NCBI GenBank assembly: GCA_964200075.2
Contig: CAXNAA020000122.1
Coordinates: forward strand, 1 to 27,257
Reading direction: 5' to 3'
Origin: Sphacelaria rigidula
Taxonomy: Eukaryota; Phaeophyceae; Sphacelariales
DNA length: 27,257 bases
Shown here: one piece after another, positions 1 through 9,167 of the stretch
How the letters are laid out: every line of letters starts with the position of its first letter
Numbering within the stretch: the stretch's first letter is position 1
Notes under the pieces: model-generated
The model's database searches: none
Told to the model about the DNA's origin: nothing
Seen by the model: only the letters and a program-made list of their open reading frames with translations
Program-made: the position numbers and the translations under genes

Positions 1-223
1 GGAAGTAGTTGGTCGGAAGTAGCCGTTACGTATGGTGCAGATGGAATGTACATGCAGGGGTATGTGGTTGAGAGACTCTGGATGAGCCTGCGGAGCCCCG
101 TATCTGGAAGGATTGGGGCACTCCTCTTTCTTCCCTCTCTCCGCTCTTCTCCTCTGCTTCCCTTGCGGGTCTAATACAAAGGATTAACCTATCTCCCCCT
201 TCCAAGTAACGGACATACGAACA
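1..223 (+). repeat. Left LTR, truncated by the window edge
   Basis: This copy matches 2915..3137 at an offset of 2914 with one substitution, near position 112. About 11 bases of its 5' end lie outside the window. The pyrimidine-rich stretch around 120..170 is shared with the right copy. The match runs two further bases past ACGAACA, which is probably chance. Confidence 0.85.
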
Positions 224-829
224 CACTAGTGCGATCCCTCGAGGGAGTCCATTAGGAAATGGCGGGCCGCGCGGACGGGGGCGATGTCCCCGGCGGACTT
301 CTCGGCGGGAGATGAGAGCCAAGCTTCTGTTCCGCCGAGCAGCCACCTAGAGCTGCATCCCGCGGTGGTCGTCAGGGAGGGCGACACTGGTGGAGGAGAG
401 AGCAGCAGTAGGCCGGGCGTGCAAGGCGTCCTGGTGCGGGCTGTGGAGGTCCCTGCTGAAGGTGGGTCTAGTGTATTCTGGAACACCGACTCTCTCCGTA
501 GAAGAAGTTATGGCGATGTGTGTACAGCAGCGTCGCTGCCGCTGGGGGCACAAGCGAAAGTGTCACAGCAACCGACTATCCATACGGGAGAGGTCGGGCA
601 AAGTCAAGTGGCGCCAAGAAGGGTGCTGCTGACAGTGGGGGCGCTAAGGAGAGCATGTCCACACAGAGAAGTCACTTTTATCATCGCGCATCACGGGTGG
701 CGTTGCCCGTGATCTGCTAGCTGATTTGCAGAGGGGGAGCAACAACAACGATACGGCAGGTCCGCCGTAGGCCCTCAGCTTCGCTGGATTGCGAGGGGGG
801 GGCGGAGGCAGCGCGCAGGTTAGGCGCGA

Positions 830-1430
830 GCTCCACATGAAAGGCGTTCGAGTAATCGGCGCAACAGAACGGACGGAGGGTCCGTGAAGTCGCGCAGTTT
901 TGGCGCGCACTCCATTTGCGTAAATGGGCGGTGGAGACAGGCCGGTAGAGTGACCGTGCACACCTGGGACGCAAGGACACTCAACCCTGTTTGGCACGCG
1001 CGACGGCGCGTGGGGGGGAGTGGGCGCCGAATCACGCGTTGAGCGGGCGGCGTTTCTTCAATATAGTCAGCCCAGCACGGACGTACGGACCGTGGCTGTT
1101 TTGCCTCGTCGTCGGAACGGGGGGGGCAGCATGATAAGTCGCGCGGAAGTGCGCGCAAACCCAGCACGGACGGAGGGGCCGTGGCTGTTCTGCCTCGTCA
1201 TCGGAGCGGGGAGAGTGGCATATGAAGTCGCGCGGAGATGGCGCGCAACCCGTCAGCCGGAAATGGGCGATGGGACAAGAGAGGGGCACAGCGGATTAGC
1301 GGTGTCATCACATGATGTCGTGCGGAGGTGGCGCGCAACCCATCAGCCGGAGATTGGGCATTGGGACGGGCACAGCAGATAGTCATCTACGAAGTCGCGC
1401 GGGGAGGTGCCGCGCGCATTTCATCAGCCG
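830..1430. repeat. Degenerate GC-rich tandem repeat inside the LTR element
   Basis: At least four units of about 90 bp can be aligned between about 1070 and 1430. Each ends in a variant of gaagtcgcgcggaggtggcg followed by cgcaac. Units one and two share a ccagcacggacg start; units three to five share a catcagccgg start. Weaker copies extend left to about 830. There is no shared open frame across units, so this is a minisatellite of the retroelement leader and not a protein repeat. Confidence 0.7.
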
Positions 1431-2903
1431 GAGGAGGCGAAGAAGGATAAGCTGCGCGGCGCGGCCGCGGGCACTGCTGGATTCTGGTTGGAACTGGGAT
1501 TTGTTTTGTTTCTTTTTGTGTACGGAGCCGATGCAACAGTAGCGTTTGTCTTTCACGGAACAGTCGCAGTAAAGGCGCTTTCTAGGAGTTTGAAGGAATC
1601 GCTTGTACGGTTGCCGCGTGTGTGGGAGTACGTGGATGACGTATAGGCCCGTCGTCCGTATACCTGAGTTTCATGAAGTCACCGATATACGTTTTCTCCC
1701 GCGTGGATGGAACGTTGCAGAATAGGGGAGGGTGACGACGTGCGTGCGCGTCTTGTTTTGGAGAGTTCTATGCTTGGAAAGTTTGCGCCCGATCTGTGGA
1801 TATTCTGCAACTCGACGGATTTGTGTTGTGCACAGATTTGTTTTTGTGTCTGAGGTGAAAGCATTTCGGTCTAGCAGGTATTTGGTGGCGGCGGGCGTTG
1901 ATGAGCTCTGTAGGCGTTGTTGCACTCTTGTGAACATATTTGGTCGTGTTGCCACGTACGGATGCATGCCAAGTCAACGAATACTGGATGGTTGCTGTGT
2001 GTACGTCAATTGAAGATCACTAGGATAGCGCCTGCCCGGGGTGGGTAGAAAGCGCGCGTCGAATGACACACTAAGAGAGGGTGTATTGAGCCGTTCCCAA
2101 CTACTAGGCGTGATGCGCAAGGGAAGGCTTGAGGCTCAGATCATCAGTGTTTGGTTGATTGGCAGGCAGTGATAGATGCTTGTGGTGGTTGCTGTGACCA
2201 GGTTCGTAGAGTACGACCTCACCGCGAGGGTGAGGGTGGAATCGACTTGTTTCGAACATGTTTGCGATATCGCGCGGGAAGGAGCCATTGACATTGATCG
2301 ACGCATTTTTGTTTGCAGAAGAGTTCTGTCCATCCTTAGTTGAAGGAGAATTCGCGATGTGTTGAGTTTGAAGATCGTGGAGCCTTGTTGAGACTAGACG
2401 ATTCGCGAGTGCATCTGGACCAGTTAAGCTTGAACCAGTTTTGTTTCTGGTTGTCTTGATTTCTCGGAGGAATATTATCACAGTTGATCCCAAAACGGGG
2501 AGAACGTACTTGTCTGGTGAAGTTTTGATGCGGAATGCAATTAGGCAGGGAGGGCGTTGCCTGTAGACGTGTGGGACCTGGTCTGTATTGCACGTGCTGC
2601 ACAAGGATTGAGTTCGTTTCATCGTTGCAGTGAGGATTTCTGGCATAAGCGGTGATACTCGGGATTGTAGAGTATTGCTTTGGGCGCATTATCCTTAGTT
2701 CTCATTGGTACTGCAGTACGGCCGTCGGAATCATCGATGATATGAACGGCTTATTAAATTTCGTTTGAGGCGTTGATGTCGACGGGTTTTGATCCGGTGG
2801 CCGGGTTTCCCCTTGAATTTTTGGTTTTCGTTGCGGTTAGATATTTCCAGATGTATTTCCGACGCACGAAAGGTTCTCCACTGGCGTAAAGAACCAGGGA
2901 GGG

Positions 2904-3137
2904 TGTTCGTGCGTGGAAGTAGTTGGTCGGAAGTAGCCGTTACGTATGGTGCAGATGGAATGTACATGCAGGGGTATGTGGTTGAGAGACTCTGGATGAG
3001 CCTGCGGAGCCCCGTATCTGGAAGGTTTGGGGCACTCCTCTTTCTTCCCTCTCTCCGCTCTTCTCCTCTGCTTCCCTTGCGGGTCTAATACAAAGGATTA
3101 ACCTATCTCCCCCTTCCAAGTAACGGACATACGAACA
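2904..3137 (+). repeat. Right LTR, complete, 234 bp
   Basis: It is bounded by TGTTCGT at 2904..2910 and ACGAACA at 3131..3137. The purine-rich gaaccagggaggg tract abuts its 5' end. It is almost identical to 1..223. Confidence 0.8.
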
Positions 3138-3339
3138 CAATCTACACCTCATATCTTTACGCTGAAGCCTCGGGAGCATATGTGACAATGGTTTTCTCAA
3201 AGCCCTATAGAAGCACGACGAAACGCACCCCACAACATCGCTCTTGCAGACACGTGAACTGGATCGTATCGCAGACGTGCGAACTCGCACTCTTCTTCCT
3301 GATTTACAAAAAAATAGTAACGGGGAACAAGGTTGCACA

Positions 3340-4230
3340 CCTCCCCTCGGCTGCTTTCACGCACCGCACGCCTTTGCCTACGCTGGCATACGAGATGGTC
3401 CATCCACATAACACCCAGCTCCCGGTACCGTGCGATCAATCAGAAAAATCACTCACCACGCACGCCCCAGCGGCAGTCTGGCTCCCTCCCGCGTGCGTTG
3501 TGTTGCAGACAAATAGCCCTCCTCTCCGGAAAATAGCTTCGAGTTCAAAATAATCTCCCGGAGCTGCAACTCCGCACCACTTCGTCGCAGCGGTCTCAGT
3601 GCAAACGACGGTGAAGATGTGGCCCTGCGTGGCGTTTTCTCAGCAGGTGCTTGCGGCGGGGGCTCCGTACGTTGTTTCAGTATCCACATATGGGGCGAAA
3701 CACGGAGCAGTTGAGTCCGTACGCGCGATGTAGAGCGAGCTCGATGGAGGGATGGATGGAGGGAGCGTGCGGGGGGATGTGGGATGGTGCTGCGGATGTG
3801 GGTTGGATTGTGCTGGGTCTGGAAACCAAGAAGAAGGTGAAATTGTTTCGTGACACATACTCGTTTCCTTTTACTCTGCGACGGCGCGATTGGCGGCAGC
3901 ACAGAAATCCCCTGCGGCCGGTGTGCTCTATGAGCGTGAGGTTTTTGGGCGTGCTCTCAATACAGGAGCACTGCGGCAGCTATTACAATAGCAAAACACA
4001 GCAATTTTCTTTGCAGCTTTGGCCATCCCACCGACATGGTGCGGAGGTTTCAGCAAAGCGAGGTTCGGCGATGCCACTGATGCTAATCGAAGAACCCCTG
4101 TGGGCAGAGCTTAAAACGACTTTAACATGGGCAACTCGCCCTCTCGGTGGTTGCTCGGTGCGTGCAAAATGACCTGAGCATTGGGAAATCGCCCTCTTGG
4201 TGGCAACACCAGCGATGGGTGCGACCGGAT
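3340..4230. repeat. Dispersed repeat, copy 1
   Basis: This stretch aligns collinearly, with gaps, to 17490..18480. Shared blocks include the ccggtaccgtgcgatcaatc block near 3425 and 17565, the gctccctcccgcgtgcgttg block near 3480 and 17625, a block around gtatccacat near 3690 and 17840, the ggcggcagcacag block near 3892 and 18075, and the ctgt.ggcagagcttaaa block near 4100 and 18405. No long open frame is conserved between copies, so it is probably an old non-coding transposable element or a solo remnant. The region 3138..3339 before it holds nothing I can support. Confidence 0.65.
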
Positions 4231-4868
4231 GCAGTTGATACAGTAGTTTCAAAGCAGACCAAAGCCCCCGTTACTGAGTTTTCTAGGCCAGCCCAAGCGC
4301 GCCAAGGTTGCTACGGTGGCGGCTACGGTGGCGGTACTCTCTATTGTGAAAAGTGGCACCCTACTCCCCCGTGTGCCGCCCGTTGCTTTTCATCAAATTG
4401 CGTTTGTCCAGCATGCCCCTCGGCCACGCCTCCGTGAATTCAATTTCAATTTCAACATTAAAGTCATCCTGCATCTTCCCACCAGCCCGGTGGGTCTCGT
4501 ACCAGACGCCAAACTTGGAAAATATATCCTCTCTTGAAACACCAACAAATCTCTGGGATGACGCCACACGGGACGTGTCTGCCCCGCATATATCGCCCAA
4601 CAGTATCGTCTGTGGGCTAACGTGGTCGTAAATGAGACCATCGGAGTCTTCGAGCCACGTGTGGAAGCTCTCGCTCCCCTCCGTCCACGGCTTTCCCGCG
4701 AGGATAAACCCTCCGTAAACAATGTGGATGTCACGCCCTTTGGTGTCCGCGAACCATAGACACCGACCTTGGCCCGCAGTTCCAGGCCAAGAGTTCTTCT
4801 GTAAAACTTTGCGTTCTCCAAAACGTTGTGCGGGCACCTCCCCGGTATGTCCGTGTAACCGGTGGACT
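4228..4868. repeat. Tandem segmental duplication, unit 1
   Basis: The unit is collinear with 5328..5968, about 1.1 kb away. It begins with a short repeat carrying tacagtagtttcaaa, continues through gtgaaaagtggcaccct, and then covers the 3' half of the zinc-binding/papain-like gene. Identity is clearly lower than between the LTRs, so the duplication is older. Fragments of the leading repeat also occur at 18700..18910. Confidence 0.7.
4361..4868 (-). pseudogene. Truncated, frameshifted copy of the zinc-binding/papain-like gene
   Basis: Read on the minus strand, this matches the C-terminal half of the protein at 5563..6423. It shares LHG.TGEVP, VYGG.ILAGKPW, the HTWLEDSDG motif, YDHVSP and ILLGD. 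The homologous sequence changes frame twice: once just after the QRFG motif near 4825 and again before the TKGRD motif near 4745. The N-terminal half, with the zinc motif and the candidate catalytic cysteine, is absent; upstream sequence from about 4870 is unrelated. The last 60 residues (FGVWYETH to the stop) are intact here, whereas that part is out of frame in the other copy. It is very probably dead. Confidence 0.65.
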
Positions 4869-5327
4869 GTCAACGGACTCTTTAACCGTGGGCGGCATTT
4901 TGTCACAGCAACAAGTGGTGCTCGTGAGCGGACAGCTACACCCGTGAATCGAGTAGCCACCGAGCGATTTGCTGCGCACATACATAGACCCGACGCATCC
5001 CTTGGGGGTTGCCGGGGGGACGCACAAGGCCTTCAGCGCAGAAACGGTGCGAGACCCTTCTCCTCTCGCTTCATAGCTTTGGTCTTGCCACTCTTGGTTT
5101 TCTTTTTGTTGGCAGGCACGGTATGTTTACTCCAAAGAACCAAGAATTTGTACTTGACACAATTTGGCCGATCGGCAGCGCCGGTACCGCCAGTACGAGC
5201 AGTGGGTACAGTTCCAGTTGGATGCGTTTACTTCAATTGTGTCCAAAAGGCGCCTCCCCGTGGCGAAGATTCCTGATTTCTTCCGTGAGCGCAAGCGAGG
5301 CCAAGTGTAGGCGCATTCCCTTCCCGT
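4869..5327. other. Spacer between the duplicated units, no supported gene
   Basis: Open frames cross this stretch on both strands, but none has a recognisable domain or a homologue elsewhere in the window. They are best treated as chance. Confidence 0.5.
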
Positions 5328-5968
5328 ATGCGATTAATACAGTAGTTTCAAACCAGGCCAAACCCCCTTGAAGCGCAGTGGCACAAGACGAAGCGCGCTA
5401 AAGGTTGCTTAGGTGGCGGTACGTCTCTGTTGTGAAAAGTGGCACCCTGATACTACGTGCCGCCGCTGGTGTTTTTGGATTAGACGAGGTTGATTATCAA
5501 ATTGCGTTTGTCCAGCATGCCCCACGGCCACGCCTCCGTGAATCCCATTCCAATTTCAGCATTCAATTCGTCCTGAATTTTATGACCTGCCGGGTGGGTC
5601 TCGTACCAGACGCCAAATATATATATCCTCTCCTGAAACTCCAACAAATCTCTGGGATGACGCAACACGGGACGTGTCTGCCCCCGCATGTATCGCCCAA
5701 CAGTATCGTGTGAGGGCTGACGTGATCATATATGCGACCATCGGAGTCTTCGAGCCACGTGTGGAAGTTCTCGTTGCCGTGCGTCCACGGTTTCCCCGCG
5801 AGGATCAATCCGCCGTAAACAATGTGGACGTCACGACCATTGGTGTCGGTGAAACCAGAAACACCGACCTTGGCATGTAGTTCCAGGCCAAGAATTCTTC
5901 TGTAAAACTTTGCGTCTCCAAAACGCTGTGTGGGCACCTCCCCGGTATATCCGTGTAACCGGTGGAGT
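5328..5968. repeat. Tandem segmental duplication, unit 2
   Basis: This is the partner of 4228..4868. Relative to unit 1 it carries one extra C in the run at about 5681..5685, and it is 5 bp shorter just before the tatcctctc block near 5618. Both changes alter the frame of the encoded C-terminus. Confidence 0.7.
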
Positions 5969-6423
5969 GTTTCAGCGGGAATGGTTTTGGGGATCATTGT
6001 CTCGAAGCTGTACTGACCGTGGCACGAGCTGTAGCCCTCCCTGATGTTGACCGGTATCGTCGACCGGACGAGAGGCATGAGCTCACTTGGTATTCCGGTG
6101 CCCACGTAACGCACGTTGACCTCGAGACCCTTTGTGCAGTCTGGATGTGCCGGGATTCCCCAGGGCTCTCGAATGCCTCCCTTGTAACTCTTTCTGCAGA
6201 CGATGCACTTGCGTTCGACGATAGCCTTCAGGTGTCCGATGCCGAGTTTGCACAGGGTTTTTCTCTGGTACGTAGTCATTTTCGGTTTGACGCTCGCGAT
6301 AGCGGCCGGGATGTTGGCGTAGACGACACCTTTTGAGCGTCGGGACGCTCTCGCAAACGAAGCCATGCACTTGGCATCCGGTGGGAAGGCAGTCACGAGG
6401 TCGATGTTCACGTCGGCAAGCAT
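5563..6423 (-). CDS. Zinc-binding protein with a possible papain-like Cys-His-Asp arrangement; C-terminus frameshifted
   Basis: The 286-aa frame starts at the ATG at 6423; the frame is open a little further upstream but has no earlier ATG. The middle carries C-x2-C (KCIVC) and H-x2-C (AHPDC), a likely zinc-binding pair. Further on come a cysteine in SSCHGQ, a histidine in the HTWLED motif and an aspartate in the IYDH motif. The order Cys, His, Asp, with an aromatic and acidic residue next to the His, recalls transglutaminase/papain-like folds; that is inference and weak. Compared with the copy at 4361..4868, one extra C at about 5683 shifts the frame after ILLGDTCGG, so the final residues are probably not native. 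The original C-terminus can still be seen in another frame at 5480..5689. It is intronless and lies on the same strand as the BRO-N-like cluster. Confidence 0.5.
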   Translation of the reverse strand: MLADVNIDLVTAFPPDAKCMASFARASRRSKGVVYANIPAAIASVKPKMTTYQRKTLCKLGIGHLKAIVERKCIVCRKSYKGGIREPWGIPAHPDCTKGLEVNVRYVGTGIPSELMPLVRSTIPVNIREGYSSCHGQYSFETMIPKTIPAETLHRLHGYTGEVPTQRFGDAKFYRRILGLELHAKVGVSGFTDTNGRDVHIVYGGLILAGKPWTHGNENFHTWLEDSDGRIYDHVSPHTILLGDTCGGRHVPCCVIPEICWSFRRGYIYLASGTRPTRQVIKFRTN

Positions 6424-6569
6424 GTTGATGCCTGAGAACGTAAAGTGATCTTGTTTCTGTCCGGTGTCGGATCATTGTTTCCGGCTTAAAGTGACGAGAG
6501 CTGCCGGCATATTGCGGTGGCAAAATTGCGGGCACCATGTATCATACCGGAACCACACCTGTCCCCTCC

Positions 6570-6612
6570 GCTACAAAAAAGTTGCGCGCGAATCGACCTG
6601 CATGTCGCCGGG
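6570..6612 (-). pseudogene. C-terminal remnant of the 179-aa family
   Basis: The stretch around aaaagttgcgcgcgaatcg, ending in cgccggg, aligns with the C-terminal coding end of the gene at 7663..8202 (aaaagctgcgcgcgaatcg). Only about 40 bp survive. It sits directly downstream of a BRO-N-like gene, the same relative position as the intact family member. Confidence 0.5.
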
Positions 6613-6617
6613 CGTGA

Positions 6618-7307
6618 TCAACCAAAAAAATCAAATAGTTTCACCATCGACGCCAAAGTTTTGCTGGATGAGCGTTTTGACGCTGTCGAGAACATGAACT
6701 TTAGCATCTGTGTCAATCTCGACACCGATTTCCTCGCACATTTGATAGCAGTAAACTTTCTCTCGTCCATCCTTTTTCTCTTGAGAGACATGCCCTTTTC
6801 TTGCAGCTCATAGTCGTTCCTACGAAGGTCCTGGTACCCCTTCTGAAGCTCCTGGTCCCTGGATTTCATGGAGAACTCAACTACTTGTCTCGCGAACGCC
6901 TCACGATATTCCTCACTCAGATGCCTAAATCCCGCGGGCATGTCAGCACATTGAGCGCCGGCTCGAAAGCATTTTTCACGCATCGCAATATGACGTTTTT
7001 CTGTCTCGATGACAAGCTTGGGATCACCCTTGAGCAGCTTACACACGGTGTGTGACATCTTGCGACGTACGTCGTCTGGAATCTCCGCCGGCAGTAACCA
7101 CACGAGCTCAATAAGCATGTCGACCCCTGCGACGGCCGTTAAACCTCCGCTGTCATTGATCCGGCGCTGCTCCTCATCTGGAAGCGCTCCAATCTTGATA
7201 CAGGCGGTCTCTGCTTCGTCTGTATCACACGCGAGCACCATCTTCGCCACGTCCACGCCTGATCCCTTACGCGATGTCCGATCGACGCGGATCGTCGTTG
7301 CATCCAT
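6618..7307 (-). CDS. BRO-N-like domain protein with coiled-coil tail, paralog 1
   Basis: 229 aa from ATG 7307. The N-terminus carries TIRVD, then a DVAKMVL helix. A second block follows with GVDMLIELVWLLP, DDVRRK and VCKLLKGDPKLV, and after it the shared ET.KRHIAMRE motif, DMPAGFRHLS, and a charged coiled coil ending near MSLKRKRMDE. The order VR..D, DV helix, then L.E..WLLP..FR....VCR..GGD parallels the BRO-N domain of viral BRO proteins and phage antirepressors, so a DNA-binding or regulatory role is possible. This is inferred from motif order. The INGKG..TPVAD motif of other paralogs is degenerate here. The C-terminal 40 residues are not shared with the other copies. The gene is intronless, and an upstream element common to four paralogs precedes it. 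Confidence 0.65.
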   Translation of the reverse strand: MDATTIRVDRTSRKGSGVDVAKMVLACDTDEAETACIKIGALPDEEQRRINDSGGLTAVAGVDMLIELVWLLPAEIPDDVRRKMSHTVCKLLKGDPKLVIETEKRHIAMREKCFRAGAQCADMPAGFRHLSEEYREAFARQVVEFSMKSRDQELQKGYQDLRRNDYELQEKGMSLKRKRMDERKFTAIKCARKSVSRLTQMLKFMFSTASKRSSSKTLASMVKLFDFFG

Positions 7308-7357
7308 TGTGCTTGATTAATCATAGGCTATGTTATATTTTCGGGCTTTTGAACGCA
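7308..7357 (-). promoter_or_regulatory. Conserved upstream element of BRO-N-like paralog 1
   Basis: On the minus strand CGTTCAAAAGCCCGAAAATA begins 48 nt before the ATG. Three other paralogs (starts at 8960, 10765 and 21784) have a CGTTYA block followed by C- and A-rich sequence and an AT stretch, 47 to 54 nt before the ATG. It may be a core promoter or short leader. The rest of the spacer up to 7662 has no supported gene. Confidence 0.45.
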
Positions 7358-7662
7358 GTGCTCGCTGGTTGTGTGCGACGTGCGAGCGTTTTTCAGCTCG
7401 TAAGTTTGGCCTTAACACTGATGTGTGCATTTACTTGGTGGCAGATAAAGGGTCTGTGTGGTCAGTTGACGAAGCTTCGCCGGCGGGACACACACGATCC
7501 GGATGGCTTATTAAATCAGATCCGCATCTATCGAGTGCCCGGGATGTCGTGAGGTATTTCCGTATTAACAATTGAGAGTGCCAAAAAAGAATGACTGGCC
7601 AGTGTCTGCAGAGAATCCATCTTACTAATCTGACTCAAAGGCAACAGCACACACTACTGATC

Positions 7663-8202
7663 TTACCCAACAACAGTCGGCGACGAACCCTCTTTCTTCT
7701 CCGCAACAAAAAGCTGCGCGCGAATCGCCCTGCAACCGTATGTAGCCGGGGGAAGCGGCTCGATATCTACGGTGTCCTCCTCAAGTGTGACCCACGCCTC
7801 GTCGATCCTCTCCTGTGTGTGCTTCCCCCATCCTGTGTACTTGTGCTTGATGCGGTTGCACATGTACTTAACATCCTTTGCCGCCCGCTTGGCCTTGGCG
7901 TACTCGACCTCGACAGGGAATGGGAGTTGACACGCTCTGAGATCACAAAATGCTTCGTCGTGGGCCTGCCGAATTTTGTACCCTGTCGTGATCAACCAAA
8001 TGTGTTCCTTCGGTTTGAAGTAGGGCCTGAAATCCACCAGGTTCCTGTTCATGGAAGCAGCAAAGTCAGACGCTTGGTAGAAGTCGTCTCCGATTATGCC
8101 GTCGGACGTGAGGTCATTCAGCAGCCTGAGAGCATCTTTCGTCTTCGCCAGCATTTCCTGCGAAACACCGTGTGTGCTGCATCCGATGAGCCAAGCCAAC
8201 AT
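7663..8202 (-). CDS. 179-aa conserved unknown, family copy 1
   Basis: I do not recognise this protein. It starts at ATG 8202 (MLAWLIGCSTHG) and is intronless. It has no predicted signal peptide or long membrane segment; it is mixed alpha in character, with a Lys/Arg-rich region (AKAKRAAKDVKYM, NRIKHKYTGWGKH) near residues 110-135 and an acidic stretch (EEDTVDIE) near 150. A second copy lies at 26534..27049 with most residues conserved, and a short remnant lies at 6570..6612. It sits 71 bp downstream of a BRO-N-like gene on the same strand, an order repeated at the other locations, which suggests a two-gene viral cassette. Conservation of the frame between two diverged copies supports real coding. 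Confidence 0.65.
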   Translation of the reverse strand: MLAWLIGCSTHGVSQEMLAKTKDALRLLNDLTSDGIIGDDFYQASDFAASMNRNLVDFRPYFKPKEHIWLITTGYKIRQAHDEAFCDLRACQLPFPVEVEYAKAKRAAKDVKYMCNRIKHKYTGWGKHTQERIDEAWVTLEEDTVDIEPLPPATYGCRAIRAQLFVAEKKEGSSPTVVG

Positions 8203-8273
8203 CTTTGTCGCAGTTTGTGGTTAGGGTGCACGGTGTTTTAGCTGCGAAAGTTTGGTGCAAATAATAATTTAGG

Positions 8274-8960
8274 TTACACCACCTCGCTAATGTCTGGTTT
8301 GGTGATTTGGGCTATCGTGTCAACGATGTGAACTTGAGCGCGCGAATCGAGCGTGATATCAAGCTCCTCTAAGGATCGGTACATATAGATAACGGTGTCA
8401 CAGCGTTTGCGTTTTAGCGAGATCTTCCGTTCTTCAAGTTCGAGGGCCTTCCGCCGGAGGTCTTGATCCCCGCCCTTGAGGAACTGTTGCACCATTTCCT
8501 TTGCGAGCTCTTGTTGATCTTGGACCCCTAAAAGCTCAAAGCCGGCCGGCATGTTGTCCTTCTCGCCCCCCTGAGCGTGGGCGCGTAGGCTCGCCTCTCG
8601 CATAGCGATATGACGCGCCTCAGTATCGGTCACCAGGCTTGCATCCCCGTCGCACAAACTGCACACCGCGTGGCACACCTTCCGGCGAACGTCGTCCGGG
8701 ATTGCGCCCGGTAGCAACCAGATGATTTCGATAAGAAAATCAACGTTCGCGACTTGCGTATACCCTCCCCTGTTGTTGATTTGAAGTCTCGGACGGTCTT
8801 CGTCCGCGTCAGCGGTTGGCCCGAGAAGCTTGTTCAGCGCAGCTTTGGCTTGGTCTTCGCCACAGTCCAATACCATCTTTTCAACATCTACCAGCGATGC
8901 CCTGTTGGAGGCATGGTCGACGCGAATAGTGGCATTGTCGAGGCCCGTTGCGGTGGCCAT
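8274..8960 (-). CDS. BRO-N-like domain protein with coiled-coil tail, paralog 2
   Basis: 228 aa from ATG 8960. It carries ATIRVDHAS, then DVEKMVLDCGEDQAKAALNKL, INNRGGYTQVANVDFLIEI, WLLPGAIPDDVRRKV, VCSLCDGDASLV, ARHIAMRE, DNMPAGFELL, a charged coiled coil (DLRRKALELEERKISLKRKR) and a short tail ending SEVV. Its closest relative in the window is 6618..7307. The BRO-N-like reading is inferred from motif order. The frame is intact with no intron. The 3' end of this gene is also found, truncated, at 27117..27169, where its stop codon TAA reads GAA. Confidence 0.7.
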   Translation of the reverse strand: MATATGLDNATIRVDHASNRASLVDVEKMVLDCGEDQAKAALNKLLGPTADADEDRPRLQINNRGGYTQVANVDFLIEIIWLLPGAIPDDVRRKVCHAVCSLCDGDASLVTDTEARHIAMREASLRAHAQGGEKDNMPAGFELLGVQDQQELAKEMVQQFLKGGDQDLRRKALELEERKISLKRKRCDTVIYMYRSLEELDITLDSRAQVHIVDTIAQITKPDISEVV

Positions 8961-9007
8961 GATGTTATGTGGGCTCAGTAAACATAATATTTGTTGGTGA
9001 ATGAACG
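8961..9007 (-). promoter_or_regulatory. Conserved upstream element of BRO-N-like paralog 2
   Basis: On the minus strand CGTTCATTCACCAACAAATA runs into TTATGTTT, starting 47 nt before the ATG at 8960. The TTATGTTT block is identical in the element before 21784. The remaining spacer to 9167 holds no supported gene. Confidence 0.45.
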
Positions 9008-9167
9008 AGACGGAGCGCTCACACCGTCGGAACGCAGACGATAGGAATCGCTTGCTGAATCAGTCCAGCATCAGCAAGTTAGGGGCGTCCAACGACAATA
9101 GCCTCGAAAAATAATCGAATCACATTGTGATACTGTGTAGGCAACATTAATTTTCCGCTGGGTGCCG

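Larger units (their letters stand above)
1..3137 (+). mobile_element. Non-autonomous LTR retroelement, left end outside the window
   Basis: Two nearly identical direct repeats (1..223 and 2904..3137) flank about 2.7 kb. The right LTR starts TGTTCGT and ends ACGAACA, a perfect 7-bp terminal inverted repeat of the usual TG...CA form. A purine-rich tract ending AGGGAGGG lies directly before it at 2891..2903, as expected for a polypurine tract on a plus-strand element. The interior has no reading frame with reverse transcriptase, protease, RNase H or integrase motifs, so this looks like a LARD- or TRIM-type element moved in trans. I found no convincing tRNA primer-binding site after the left LTR. 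The target-site duplication cannot be tested because the left end is missing. One mismatch between the LTRs suggests recent insertion. Confidence 0.7.

Noticed and set aside
284-712. 142-codon plus-strand frame inside the LTR element
   Set aside because: No gag, RT or other retroelement motif; overlapping frames of similar size occur on both strands in this GC-rich stretch.
2104-2646. 180-codon minus-strand frame inside the LTR element
   Set aside because: Composition looks random, no domain, and it opposes the inferred orientation of the element.
3651-4172. 173-codon plus-strand frame
   Set aside because: It lies in the dispersed repeat, and the frame is not conserved in the copy at 17490..18550.
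4722-5276. 184-codon plus-strand frame
   Set aside because: Its first part is antisense to the duplicated zinc gene and the rest has no homologue or motif.
7591-8241. 216-codon plus-strand frame
   Set aside because: It is the antisense shadow of the 179-aa gene, whose minus-strand frame is conserved at 26534..27049.
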